A DNA stretch of 64,000 bases from Beroe forskalii. Its lineage: Eukaryota; Ctenophora; Nuda; Beroida; Beroidae. Below the pieces are notes generated by a model that made no database searches, was not told where the DNA came from, and worked only from the letters and a program-made list of their open reading frames with translations. The DNA lies in assembly GCA_011033025.1 (NCBI GenBank), contig WFMF01000090.1, positions 463,507 to 527,506 on the forward strand, read 5' to 3'. This document shows, piece by piece, positions 1-11,747 of this stretch (position 1 is its first letter; each line of letters opens with the position of its first letter). Made by a program: the position numbers and the translations under genes.

Positions 1-300
1 GAAATACAGTTACCAGTGGGAATGCCTACTTTTCCTTTATAAACCTTTTTTCGAATACAACAAATGATTCGTTCAGGATAAAATCACTGAATTTCCCTGT
101 AGCTATTTTGGTATCAGTGTCTACCAAAATATCGCTCCATGGCGTGATCCATTGCTTTCAGTGCCATATCCTTGCAAATACGGATAGAGGGCAACCACAT
201 CAAGAGTAAAAAGGTTTTCCTACCATTTTCGCATTAATCATTTCTAATTTGTCAATGAGGTCAGGAGTGTCCTGCAGAAATTCATCTCCACAGTAGCTCC
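1..300 (-). mobile_element. Decayed reverse-transcriptase fragment, possibly Penelope-like
   Basis: On the minus strand three short stretches in different frames read like one reverse-transcriptase palm: LDVVALYP (bases 181-204), a following KDMALKAMDHAME segment (about 120-160), and VGIPTGN (about 9-29). The order and spacing suit the first catalytic aspartate block followed by the glycine-rich block just before the second catalytic motif, as in Penelope-like and related retroelements. Frames change between the blocks and stops occur, so this copy is dead and is cut by the window edge. The family is inferred from motif style only; another retroelement class remains possible. Confidence 0.42.
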
Positions 301-810
301 TGCTTAAATCTGTGAGACATGGAGAACACCATTTTTCCAATCTGTACAACGGGGCCTTGATAACAAAAATACAAAGGGGGAATAACTTTTATTACTTTTG
401 TTCCTGGGGAACATTTGTGATTTTGAATTGGAAGTGGTCTGAAACACTAGGCTTATCATTATTATTATTATCATTAGGGTTAAGGGCTAGCAATAGAGAG
501 CAAGGGGTCTAGTGGTGTACCTTCCCGGGCTTTCTGGGGTTATAAAGAGGGGTTGTGTGTGTATTCACATAATCTATGTATTATGTATTGTGCAATATGC
601 CCTGGAAAGTACCTGGTTTCTAAGACAGGAAACAAAAATACCTAAACGTACTTTTTTATTCCTACTTTTCTGTAATGGAAGTTTGCCCCAGTATACCCTG
701 GGTGGATTGCTTTGGTACCCACCCATTATATTGTAGTATTGCATTGTAAAGCCCCCATGCATTCTATTGTATTACGGTTTATTATGTAATTCTTTACACT
801 GGGCACCTAC

Positions 811-3800
811 CCAGTTTCTTCATGATCCATCGGATGAGATTGGCGGTGTGCTGAGCGTAGACTGCCAGACAAGCCATGAAAAGTGGAATTCCAATGAGGG
901 CAAAGAAGATACAGAACCCCCGTCCTTCATCCGTCACAGGGTAAGTGGCTCCGTAACCTGGGGAATGGACAGATAAACGAGGGTACCTAATATGAGGGTG
1001 CTTAAAATCGAGTGTAGGTACAGTATACAATGTAGTACATTTGAAATACATTTTGAATCACTCATGTATACCCTGGTTAGCAGACGGTTTTCCTATAGAA
1101 ACGCCAAGTTACACTTGGCTGGGAGGCACTTCATTCGAATATTCATGTTCATTGCGCAAGGTGTGTTAGGTGATTATAAAGGAATAAGGGAGGCAGGTAT
1201 CATAAGGCAGCGGATGATGATAATAACGTTGGTAATTAAAATCTCCTGCCAGTGGCTAACGATCATCAGTGATCCAGGCAAGCTCTATATTATAACGTGT
1301 TGTGGCGGACCAGAAGGCATTTAAGTGTGACGTCATTGTCAGGACTTAGAATGGTGGGTCTGTGACGTAGAACCTCCGATTTGTTGTGAGTGATACACCG
1401 ACCAGGTATATTGTGTAGTGGCATATCATGACTGTGTGGCGGCCATGCTACTAGGTCGATGTAATGAGCTGTGTTAGAGTGGAGTAAACAACAAGCAGCA
1501 GTAGCTCGTACAGCCTTCTAATCACCTGATCAACTTGTCATTGGTGATAATATGATAACGCGTAGTAATAACTTTGCCGAGGAGCGTGTTCTTGTAGTAA
1601 TAACTTTGCAACGGAGCAGTTTATTTGTAGTAAAGTAGTAATATCTTAGCACTGCTAGTGCCCAACTTACCCGGTAGCTCATTAAATAAATCATCGCCAC
1701 ATGCAGGAGGATGTCACTGTGCTCAGTACTGATGATATCGAGCTATAGATGCTTAGATATATGTCAAGACAGTAGTATCTATAAAAGTTTAAAGGCGTGT
1801 CTTAACATAATTCCATAGAGCCGTAAGTACAGATAACGTATTAATGTAGCCCAGGAAATCAAAAGGGAATATTAGGAAATAAAATAGTTCACAGATTATT
1901 CATAGTATCACATGATATGTTCTACAGGGTGTTTCAAGACTCGTGTCCATATTTTGCATAGCTACAATTTTCAAACTAAGGAAAACGACAGTTTCGTTTT
2001 ATGATCAAAATGCTGTCATTGTATTACAATTTAGGTTAGTAAACTCAAATTTGACCAATACTTCAATAATTTCTCGAACCAAGCCCCTTTCTTGAGGCCG
2101 GGTTTTGCACTCTTGGTAGCATGTTGTCCGTGGCTGTTTTCGCTGTATCGAGAGTTGGCTTCCTCACCTCTCTTCTGATGTTCTCTTTCAGCAGCCCAGT
2201 TGTTCTGGGGATTGGTTCAGAGTTGCAGAGGGTCTATCAAACATGATTAACCATATGCGGTTAATGAGGGACCTAAAACAACTGAAAAATTCAGTTTGGA
2301 TGGGTCTCAGTCATCAAGGGGTTTTCGGACCCCATTTTTTGAAGATGGTGATGGGAAGGCTGAGACTATCAAAACAGCTAACTACTTAGCCATGCTTCGG
2401 AATAAGTTCATCTCACTGCCAAAAAGGAAGAAGATACTTGACTCTTGCTATTTCCAGCAAGATGGTGCTCCCCCACATACCAACACAGCAAATATCACTT
2501 GGCTGAAGGATAAGGTGATATCCAGGAGAACTGATTTCGCATGGCCAAATGACAGCCCGACTTAAATCCTTGCAACTTTTTCTTGTGGGGCTACCTTAAA
2601 GAGCGTGTTTACGCCAACCCCATCCCCAGAACAACCGGGCTGCTGAAAAATAACATTATATGGTAGGTAAGGAAGCCAAGTCTCGATACAGTGAAATCAG
2701 CCACGGATAACATGCTACCAAGAGTGCAAAACTTGGCCTCAAGAAAGGGGGCTTGGTTCGAGAAATTATTGAAGTATTGATCAAATCTGAGTTTACTAAC
2801 CTAAATTGTAATACAATGACAGCATTTTGAACATAAAACGAAACTGCCCTTTCCCTTGGTCTGAAAATTGTAGCTATTCAAAATATGGACACGAGTCTTG
2901 AAACACCCTGTATGTAAGCACCTGTGTCCCCGAGTGTCAGTAAAAACACTAAAATAGTCGGAACTGATGTTAAATCATGAGCCTTTGGTGTAGATAATTA
3001 TTGGCAATAGTCATCAGTGCAATAGGTATGTGGTGTTTGCTGTGGAAATTAGAGGGAAAATGACCACCGTCCACAGGCATATTCAAATGATTCATAGTTC
3101 AGTTGTTGGTACCGACAGGACAAATTAAGTTTCCTACAGGTCTCTAAATAAAATATAGGAGTATTAGATACTGTACTAATGCTAGGGAAAAGAAGTTGTG
3201 TAAATGAAAATAAACGGTGGAAAACAGATTCCGCAGAGCCATTTGAAATACTTAAAAGGTTCCTGCTTTGCAATTACCTCCCAAAAAGCTTGCTTAAACT
3301 ACTACTTAGTAAAGTACCTAGTAAAGCGTGGTAGAGGTTCACCTCGTATCAATGTTGTATTTTATGCAATGCTACAAATAGTCATCAAGTAAGTATTCCT
3401 TCCAAACTTATGTAGTCAAAAGATCACTATAAGTTTCCCTGAAGAGCTACAAAAGCTAGCACATTTAAGGTTTGGCCTTTACTTAGAGCAAGTGAATCAT
3501 TAGGACATTGAAATAATGATTGCAGAAAACACACAGTGACAGGCAGAGCAGTCAACACTTTTTACCTGTAACCAGGAATGTCAGAAGGAGTGCTGAGGCA
3601 GCTAGTAGCTAGTAACTTTGACTGCTATCAATACCTGACAATTCTGCTGAACTATCTTGCCATTTTACATTAAGCTCTATGTTTGTCTTGATGGCTATTA
3701 GGTAATGATAGCAATAAATGTAAATTGGGATAGTAATCATCATATTTGGTCATCCTCTTATTGGTTAAATGATAACCCAGGATAGTTCAGAAACCTCATG

Positions 3801-5045
3801 TAAGCATGTATAATGGAAAGGTACAATTAAGGGTTATCCAGGTCTTTTGTCAAGTTAATGATTTTATGAATATTCAAAAACTCTTGCGAATATAATATTA
3901 CATGCAGATGAATATATGTATAAGGCTCAAAGTCTCGGTAAGGTGCCCCTTGTTGTGCAAATAACCATTATAATTTATACTGACTGAGCCATGTATGGGT
4001 TCACTGAGGAGTATATCAAGGAGCACTGCATCTCAATCATCAATAAGAGAATAAGGGAGATAAAACCATTGCTTTGACTTTGAATATTACCTAGATACCA
4101 CAAAGCTATCATCAGCTTCTGTTAGAAATGTGATTATTATTTGATCTAGCAGATAGGTATTGACTATTGTTACAATGGTTTCACCTTTTTAGGTAATTGA
4201 GCAAGAAATTGGTTGGAGCCAAAAATTACCAATTGTGGTGACAATAGTCAGGCAGAAGATGACACTGTTAACAAAGTCCCACTGAGCAGTATTGTTTGGA
4301 TTTGCTTCCAAAATCTCGATCATGTGACAAGGAGCTTTGAGTTCTTCATGGAAGACTGGATCTACCTGAGGAAAAGTATGATTCATAGAGATAAGGATCT
4401 ATGACTGCTCTATGGTTGCTCATTATGATTTTAAAGTATGAAATGATATAATACAAAAAATAAATTCCTCCCATGATGTATATTGACTATGACTATGCCA
4501 TTTATCATTGAAGCACATAAACAATAAAGTGACTTGTTTTCAGTGGTGGAAATTCATATTTTTTCTTTGAGTGGATGATCTTGTTGAAACAAAGTAGTAT
4601 TTCATAGTTTGAAAGTTCACAATATGCCAAAATCAGTATGTAATTGGAGATATTCCCACTGAAGATTCTGAATTTATGGACTTCTTAATTTTGGGGGTGG
4701 GGGATGGGTCAGAATTTTTAGGGGTAGTTATATATACCCCCTCAACCATGGGATTTGCACCAGAGCTTATTAATTTAAGTATTTAGCATTGAACATTATT
4801 AGCAATAACATATTCTGAATCTAAATTAGGAATGCCGTTCATAGCTTGGGAAGCTTTCTTATCACTTGAAAATTTCCACTAACCTTGTCCAAGAGTTCGT
4901 TGAGTTCTTTGTCATATTCCTCTCGCTCTTCAATCTCATGTTTTTGTTCAATGGCTTGAAAAACAGCTGCCCCAATTGCAAGGTAAGTCAACACAGCAAG
5001 AAATGTAGCAAATGCTGCAATTACTTTTCCACCCAACTTTGACAT
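811..5045 (-). CDS. Two-pore-domain (K2P) potassium channel, 5' half, continues off the left edge
   Basis: Three exons are visible: 4884-5045 (start codon at 5045, hydrophobic helix AAFATFLAVLTYLAIGAAVF = M1), 4230-4365 (extracellular cap region ending in the pore helix WDFVNSVIFCLTIVTTIG) and 811-957 (YGATYPVTDEGRGFCIFFALIGIPLF, then a second helix = M2). Joining exons 2 and 3 rebuilds the first pore signature TTIGYG with reading phase preserved (phase 0, then phase 1, then phase 1). K2P channels are dimeric plasma-membrane leak channels with four membrane helices and two pore loops. The second pore and M3-M4 must lie left of the window. The intron of about 3.3 kb between exons 2 and 3 contains a mariner remnant. 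Subfamily (TWIK/TREK/TASK) cannot be decided from this half. Confidence 0.9.
1925..2910 (+). mobile_element. Internally deleted Tc1/mariner-type transposon with long inverted termini
   Basis: The element starts CAGGGTGTTTCAAGACTCGT and ends with the reverse complement, flanked by TA on both sides, the target duplication typical of the superfamily. Homology of the two ends continues for about 240 bases (1925-2165 against 2668-2910). Inside, 2296-2565 on the plus strand encodes the C-terminal part of a transposase with the block FQQDGAPPHT around a catalytic Asp; just after a stop, SPDLNP-like and FFLWGYLKE sequences follow. The N-terminal DNA-binding part and first catalytic Asp are missing and the frame is broken. 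It sits in a K2P intron and is non-autonomous. Confidence 0.85.
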
Positions 5046-5796
5046 CTTTGCTAGTTCTCAAGGAAATTATTAATGAATTCAAATTTTGAGGAAAGTCATA
5101 TCATCAGTAATCATATAAATGAGAGTAAATTATAATTGATGAATAGTTTTAATGTCACTACTGAAGAAAAGTTGTTAGATGAAGGCGGCTATGTGTTACT
5201 GATGAAATGCCTTCAAAAACAACAAATACGCACCAAAACATAATCAAATTTACTACAAGTGAACTTAGTTAATCAAAAAAAGAAGAAAGGGCTAGATTTT
5301 TCTCACTATCAAAAAATAATGTACACTGCAAATGACCCCCAGTAAAAGCAATTATCATGAATTCAGATGAACCTATAAAAATTTTGCTCAAAATAGAAAT
5401 AGAATATTCAACCCAATCTCGAGAAAAATTGTGCCAATGATATAAAGTACACTTAGGTCAAGGTACCAACACTTTTTGCTTTCACAATATAGCTTACATT
5501 AATAAATTCAATCTACTAATGTTTAATGTGATCCTTCATGATATCAAGTGAATGAGATATGAGTGAAACTCAATGATGATAATGAATGGAATGAATGTAA
5601 CAATTTCACGCAACCATGCAAATCTACTGACAGTTTCAGAATTTAATAAAATCCCATCTTCAGGATCTCCATGTGAATGTTAATCAGCTTGAGTAAAATG
5701 AGGAAAAGGGTGAGGGTTAAAAACAAATAATGTGATATGAAAATGCTGGTAAAACTAATACAGAACATGTGAAGACTGTGAAAAAATGACTGTTAG

Positions 5797-5955
5797 GTGG
5801 TTTCATCGTTCTGCATCGATCAAATGGATTGATCAAATGAAAAACGCGAACAATACACTTTTATGAAGACATCCACACAAAAAAGCAAGCGCACAATTGT
5901 GAGCCATTTTCATTTGATCAGTTCATTCGATTGACGCGTAACGATGCAGGTGCCT
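5797..5955. repeat. Imperfect inverted repeat, MITE-like
   Basis: The left arm (GGTTTCATCGTTCTGCATCG then ATCAAATGGATTGATCAAATGA) is partly complementary to the right arm (TCATTTGATCAGTTCATTCG then ATTGACGCGTAACGATGCAGG). The arms are diverged and no clear target duplication is seen, so it is an old or degenerate foldback element. Confidence 0.4.
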
Positions 5956-6780
5956 TATTGTGTATGCAAGGATTCTAGTGTGATCTACAAATCAAAATAA
6001 ATTAAAAGCTGATTTACAGATAACAAAATAATAGTTAATACTTTAATATCTTTAATAAGATAATGAGTAGAATCTAATTGCTACTCCCAGAATTCCAACT
6101 GAGTTGCACTTCTCATCTAAAATGCCACTCTCCATGCCATATCTGGAGCATAATATTTGTACCAAATTTGCTCATTTCCATGATTCAACATTCAATGTGC
6201 ACAACATTCAATATGCACAACAATGTCAAGCCAGGCATTATTTTAAATTGGCTATCATTCATCATAACTTTGTCACTGTCAATTGCCAGGTTTCACAACA
6301 CTTTAATGAGACACACGAGCTGATTGTAAAATAGCAAAGTACTTTCAGAACATCATCAGTGCTACAATCATATTTGAGGCCCCCATTGCCTCAGTTAGTT
6401 AATTTAATATGTGTTGTGTTGTAAGTTTAAAACTATCATTCATCAACAGTAAAGTCGACTGTATATTTTAACTATTTAATTTGTCGACGGACGTTGCCCC
6501 GTTTATTTCTTCTGACTGGATGGCTATCAATGGCGAGGTTGCAAAGTGACGTCCAAATGTGGAACATTGCGCCGCGCGCGAGGGTAGGGTAACATCCTAC
6601 GATTCAATTTGAATTTTCTGTACGATCACCATCGCGATAGCCGATAATGAGAAAACAAAAATTGAGGAAAACAAAAACCCGTATAAACTTGTAAAAATGT
6701 TGAATGTGAATTGTGAATAATTGACTAACCAGCTCTGCTAATATAGCGCGCGCAGCAATTGCACTAGGTGTACGTTCCTA

Positions 6781-6985
6781 AGCCCGCATAGGTGTGTGTA
6801 CGCGCCGCGCAACGCAGACAGGGATATACGTGTTCAGCAAAAGTGTACGCCGCGCGCGGTGCGGACGCCGGACGCTTCTTTGGGGAAGCTTGTTCGCTTT
6901 GCGCCACGGCCACGCAACACGCTTCCCGATATCCCGTAAGATCAAGATGTAGGAAAGCGATATGCGCGCGCACACCTATGCGGGT
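6781..6985. repeat. Short GC-rich element with CCCGCATAGGTGTG termini
   Basis: CCCGCATAGGTGTGTGTACG at the left is matched by CGCGCGCACACCTATGCGGG at the right, about 205 bases apart. The inside is CpG-rich (GCGCGC runs) unlike the surrounding AT-rich DNA. Open frames across it on both strands are explained by the composition and lack any family features. Most likely a small non-autonomous DNA transposon. Confidence 0.45.
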
Positions 6986-7169
6986 ATTCGTTACTCAACA
7001 CGTATAGCCTATTAGCCTAATTTTGCTCGGAGTTGCCTGGCGTCGCGTTGCCTGGCCCTGCGGGCGCGAAACGTGCGCGTACGCGTATGTGTGTCCCTGA
7101 AAAATATGGGGCGGGAAACGTCTGGCATGCCAGACGTATCCCGTTAAATGCCAAACGAATCATAAATAT

Positions 7170-7412
7170 TGAATATCAAGCGCCCGTAACGTTCGTCGGT
7201 CGATCGAATGGAATTGGTCGATCGATCAACTTTATTTGATCGACTGATGTGTTCTAAATAAAAAATCTTTGAGCTAGTAGGGAAACAACTAAATATTGCC
7301 CATTTAAACACGATTTAAGTCATTAGGGACCAGTAAATCTCATTATTCATTCAAATGGAGTTGATCGATCGACCAATTCCATTCGATCGACTGACGAACG
7401 TTACGGGCGCCT
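7170..7412. repeat. MITE-like element with long GATCGA-rich inverted ends
   Basis: The left arm GCGCCCGTAACGTTCGTCGG followed by TCGATCGAATGGAATTGGTC is nearly perfectly complementary to the right arm GACCAATTCCATTCGATCGA followed by CTGACGAACGTTACGGGCGC. Arms are about 60 bases around an AT-rich centre. TCAA occurs next to both outer ends and may be a 4-base target duplication. No coding capacity. Confidence 0.65.
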
Positions 7413-8028
7413 CAAAAATTATTTATAATTCAAAAATTATGTCAAAAATTTTTCACCTATTTATTTATTTCAAGCACTCATGTTTGTTTTGAATTTAATA
7501 ATCTGTTGAATTGAACACCATCTATGCATGCCCTTGATACATGTGTTTTCATCTGTTAAATCTACTGTGCTTATGCTGGTCTGTAACACTGTTTCATAAT
7601 GTGAATATTTCTCAATCAAACTATCTTATTTGACTCAATCAAACTAGTCATTCTATTATATAGTTGAACTGATTGTTGAACTGATTGTAAATGGACTGTG
7701 TACACACATGTATGGTTTTAACATGATGCTTGTGCAAACCATGTGTGTGTGTGAGCACTTATGTGCGTTTTCCAATCAATTGATTCAATCAATCAATTGA
7801 CAATGATACAGTCACCTCACATTCATTGTATACATATTAGCTGAAATCTTCTAGGAATCCCCTTCGAAAAGGATCACAAATGCGTTTTCTGCTGAAAAGT
7901 GATATAAAAAAGTGATAATTATTTGTAAAGTCTTGACTGATGATTATGTACTCCTGAAGTAGTGTTGTGTCATTTAGACTTAATCATTGCCTTTCTTATC
8001 AAATTTAACTAGTATTGAAAATTTGAGG

Positions 8029-9201
8029 ATGGTGAGGGGTTTGATAATTGAAGAAAGCTTGAGGGAACCTATAGATCAAATATTCAAGAAAAATGCTTGT
8101 TCAATCTTAATGGGATCAGTTTATGAAGAAAAGAGATACATCCTCTCTGTAATTGATGTTACTTCAACTAATTCATTGGAAGATGATTTTGCATCAAGTA
8201 TTCAACAATTAGTGTATGCTTTGCCTGGAGGAAGTTATCCAATTGGAATAGTCTGCAATGAAAAAGTTGTATCACTATTGAACATAGTGAGAAAAGGTAT
8301 TCAAAGGTTACAAAAACTGGTTGTTGTTGATGAAACATTACTTGAACCTCTGGTCCTTTTTAAAACTGGGAATAAGATTGAAAGTAAAGTTTTTCTTGAG
8401 GGACAGTTGAAGCCAATATCGATGAAGTTTCAACCATTTTTTTCTTCCTGGAATGAAGTATGCTCTTACATTAACATTGACCAAACAATCATGCTTCCTG
8501 ATTTCAATAATGTCAAAACTTGGAAGTCTTCCTTTCGTACAGAAATAAGAAATCTGATTAAAAATCTGAATTCTTGTAAGATACAATTTAAAGGAAATAC
8601 TTGCAAGGTGAAAAAAGTTACTTTGAAGACCCTGGTAAGTCAAAGAATATTGGAAAAGTCCTCCAGCCTAAAATGATATTTCCATTGCTGGGCAAAACAA
8701 CTTCCAAGAAAACTAATGTCTCAGCCATCATTGGATCTCTGTATACTCATATATTCATCCCTCCAAAAATATCAACTGAAAAGACAAGGGAGCTTATGAT
8801 GGAAGACATCGCAAAAAGTTTACACTGTAGAGCAGAATCATATTGTGAATTTGCAGAACAGGAAATAGGATCTAAATGTGATAGCAGGATAGTTGATTCT
8901 ACTCTCAGACTACCTTATAGGGTTACTTTTCCAGTAGGGCTTATAGAACTCAGCATATACCTACTTCAAGATGAAAAAATTTCACAGGCAGTGCAGATTG
9001 CAAGTGAACTCTTTGACATAGAACCAACCAGTATCAGTGCCCATGAAGAATGTAAAGAGTTGTCTACAGTAGATAATGACCCGGGTGAGGAAGAGAAAAG
9101 AAACTCTGGCAATCAGAAATGTTATAATAGCAACAATGGGTGGTATTGTTGCTATACTCATTTCATTCATATTTCTATCTGACAATTTTCCATCAGGGTA
9201 A
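8029..9201 (+). CDS. ODR4: ODR-4 homologue (tail-anchored membrane protein)
   Basis: The ATG at 8029 gives MVRGLIIEESLREPIDQIF, which aligns with the start of animal ODR4 better than the longer upstream open frame. Later landmarks are SILMGSVYEEKRYILSV near residues 24-40, LPYRVTFPVG near the middle-end, and a single hydrophobic helix RNVIIATMGGIVAILISFIF just before the stop at 9201. ODR4 is known in nematodes for trafficking of chemoreceptors to cilia and, with UFSP2, is linked to the endoplasmic reticulum in mammals. The frame changes twice: near 8608-8666 and near 9040-9095. GT-AG segments of 59 or 32 bases (ending 8666), and of 58 or 25 bases, would restore it exactly, so very short introns are possible; small indels or decay are the alternative. 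AATAAA lies at 9365-9370. Confidence 0.8.
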
Positions 9202-9364
9202 TTACTCACTAGGAATGTATTTCATTACATTTTTAGCTTGTTAGCTTGTTCATAGCTTTTTAATTATTTTAAATTTTCTCATTAATCAGGTCTTGATTAT
9301 ATTTATTATGGGTTGATAAATTTTATGTTGATCTAATTGTTGATCAATCAATTTAAATTATTGA

Positions 9365-9370
9365 AATAAA
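9365..9370 (+). promoter_or_regulatory. Poly(A) signal of the ODR4 gene
   Basis: AATAAA about 165 bases after the stop codon at 9201, in an AT-rich 3' region. Confidence 0.6.
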
Positions 9371-9759
9371 GCTTTGTTTTGAAAGTTTTTGTTAAGCTAT
9401 TTTGCTAATTTATTTTTGAATGGGATTATCTAAATTACTGACTGACAAACTATTCCATCAATCATCATTAAAGTGCTAAAGTGTAATTAGATGTGCAAAT
9501 ATTCTCAAAGATATCCTTTTAGATGTATTCTGTACTTGTGTCTGTGATTTGATGAATTATCAACTGATGATATTATGTAATATGTTCCTCTTGATTAACC
9601 CTCAAAATTTTGAAATTCAAATGAAATTACAATTGAATTATATTCAAAGTGGTTACATGAACTTAAAGGTTGATGAAATTGTTAGAAATTAACTGAACAA
9701 GTTTACCTATGTAGTAGTAGTAGTACTGTGTTTTAACATTCTCTCACCAGTAAACAGAA

Positions 9760-11604
9760 ATGGGTCAACCATATGATGAGCTGCTTTATAGTTTGATCAT
9801 ATCTCAACTTAAAGATGATGGTTTCTATGAAGAAGCTGATAGTCTCCAAAGAAAAGTGGTCAATGCAACTTCGTTTTTTAAATTGTTTTCTATGCTGTCA
9901 GCTCAGTATTGTCACTGTCAAAACTGATTGAAAAGTTGTACTTAGAATTTATAATTGGAGAATTATTGGCTGATTCTGTGATAGTGTTATTTCTGTCAAA
10001 CTAAATTCAAGTTGGTTGTACAGGTCAATGCAGTGTTCAACATTGAAGCAAGTCGACAGTTGAGAAAGATTGTGGAAACTATGTCTGTCACCAGTGGAAT
10101 GTCATGGAGAAAACTGACTACCAATTCACAGGTTAATTCTTAGCTTACTTTTTGAATTGTATTCTGACTGTGCCAAATGAAAATATCATAACTACAGTAT
10201 CTAATGCAAATAGGTTTCATACAATATTATGTATCTACATTTTGTTACTTAAATGCCACATGACATTACCCCTCTTCTACCCATTGTAAAGTGTCCTCAG
10301 GGTGTGATCCTGAATCTCAAGTCTGGTAACGAGTCCCCCAGTTCCAGTGGACGGGACGTTGGAGAGGGATCTGTGGAGGAACAGGGTCCAGTTCAGAGAC
10401 AAACTCTTGAGACCAGGTGAGAACTTGGAAGGTATTGGGTGCCAAAAACAACTTGTGGATTTCATAGAACTCGCCATTCTTGCAAGTTAAATTTTCAAAT
10501 GAATGGAAATTTTAATAAACTTTCAATATTCATGAAACAATAATAAATCCTCATATATCAGTGCTGGATTGAATACATCGGAACATCGGATTGGTGAAGT
10601 ACGGGACCCAAACACAAGACTACAACCCGACAGTAAGTTGGGCTATATTCACTCATAAACGTAATTGCACGACGCATACTGCTACCTAAATCCTTCCCCG
10701 AATTTTTCTTCGAATCTAGAACATATTTCAAATTTATTAAAGGAAGTTCCAAATTCAAATATTTTCGTTGCTTTACAGGTTCGCCCCTTGAAATAGTGAG
10801 TGCAGGAGAGCCAGATAACATCAAAGAGGAAGGAGGAGACGAACAGAAGTGGAAGAAGGAGATGGAGCACATGAGGTTACAAAATATGCGTCCTTTGGTG
10901 TCCCTTATTTCTATGATAACATCTGTGTTGGACATCTTTATACCTTGGTAAAAAAGCATTGTATAAATAAGAAATTGTAATATTATTATTTTATGTTTTG
11001 TTTTCTCCAGATTTGACTTCAAGTTGAGCAGAAAAGTTGACTTCAAGATCCACAATTTTGATCCCAACAAGAAACGCAATGTTGTGGAGGACAAAAACGG
11101 ACAGAAACGCTCCAAAAACTCTAACCCTCCTGGAACATCAGCCATCCCTCTGAGTCAAGGTTTGTATTGCATGGATAATTGCAATGATTTATTGCGATTA
11201 TCGTCAAATGTTGGTTTTTGGTATTCTTAGTTCAATGGTAGCCAAGTGAATAGTGATTTACAGTAGAATATGTACTGCAAAACATGCACCAGTAATATCT
11301 AATAGAATGAACTGTTTTACTAAACAATTTGCAATTAGAGTTATTTCTGTCTTATGGTCTTGTAAAACCGACTCTCCCTCTCTCAGGTAAATTCTTCCAC
11401 CTGAAGATGGGTAAAGAGTTCACATCGAACTCTGATGACAAGAAGTCGTCGTCCCGTGTTGGTCCCGGGCCAGGTCAGAACCTCACCCAGATTGCCCCTG
11501 CACAACCGTCCCGGCCGGTGCCTGACGAAAATGCTGACTCTCAGAAGGGTAACCTACAGGATTTCCTGCAGAAAATTACCATACCGATGGACAAACTCAA
11601 CTGA
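9760..11604 (+). CDS. Unrecognised multi-exon gene with CstF-50/LisH-like N-terminus
   Basis: Seven exons join with consistent phases: 9760-9858, about 10024-10131, 10292-10418, 10561-10631, 10780-10876, 11012-11160 and 11387-11604. The first exon encodes MGQPYDELLYSLIISQLKDD then GFYEEADSLQRKV, very like the N-terminal dimerisation helix pair of cleavage stimulation factor subunit 1 (CSTF1). No WD repeats follow. Instead the rest (about 290 residues in total) is hydrophilic: a Ser/Gly/Glu-rich linker, a Lys/Glu-rich segment (KEEGGDEQKWKKEMEHM), a basic block RKVDFKIHNFDPNKKRN, and a Pro/Ser-rich tail ending FLQKITIPMDKLN. It may be a nuclear or scaffold protein that dimerises through the first domain; the function is unknown. 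AATAAA at 11742-11747 fits its 3' end. Confidence 0.65.
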
Positions 11605-11741
11605 AAAGTTGGCAATCAACTCTCCCTGATTGGAAAATCAGCTGAAGCGTTAAATCATCCTATTTCAAATACTCAACCTACGATTGCTACTGGAATCTGC
11701 ATTATCCATGGACGATTTACTCCGATATTTTCCTGATACAT

Positions 11742-11747
11742 AATAAA
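11742..11747 (+). promoter_or_regulatory. Poly(A) signal of the LisH-like gene
   Basis: AATAAA 138 bases after the stop codon at 11602-11604. Confidence 0.6.

Larger units (their letters stand above)
5046..8028. other. Intergenic region between K2P and ODR4 genes
   Basis: No convincing coding exon is visible. The left half is AT-rich. A CpG-rich patch with many GCGCGC runs spans roughly 6540-7130 and could be a promoter-type island or a cluster of small transposons. Three imperfect inverted-repeat elements lie here and are listed separately. The K2P (minus) and ODR4 (plus) genes diverge from this region, so promoters of both should be within it. Confidence 0.6.

Noticed and set aside
6764..7239. 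Overlapping open frames on both strands in the CpG-rich patch
   Set aside because: Long frames on both strands come from GC-rich composition and the inverted repeat; sequences are Arg/Ala-rich with no family signature.
8982..9209. Minus-strand frame opposite the ODR4 C-terminus
   Set aside because: Shadow of the coding strand; the plus-strand membrane helix and LPYRV motif are the real signal.
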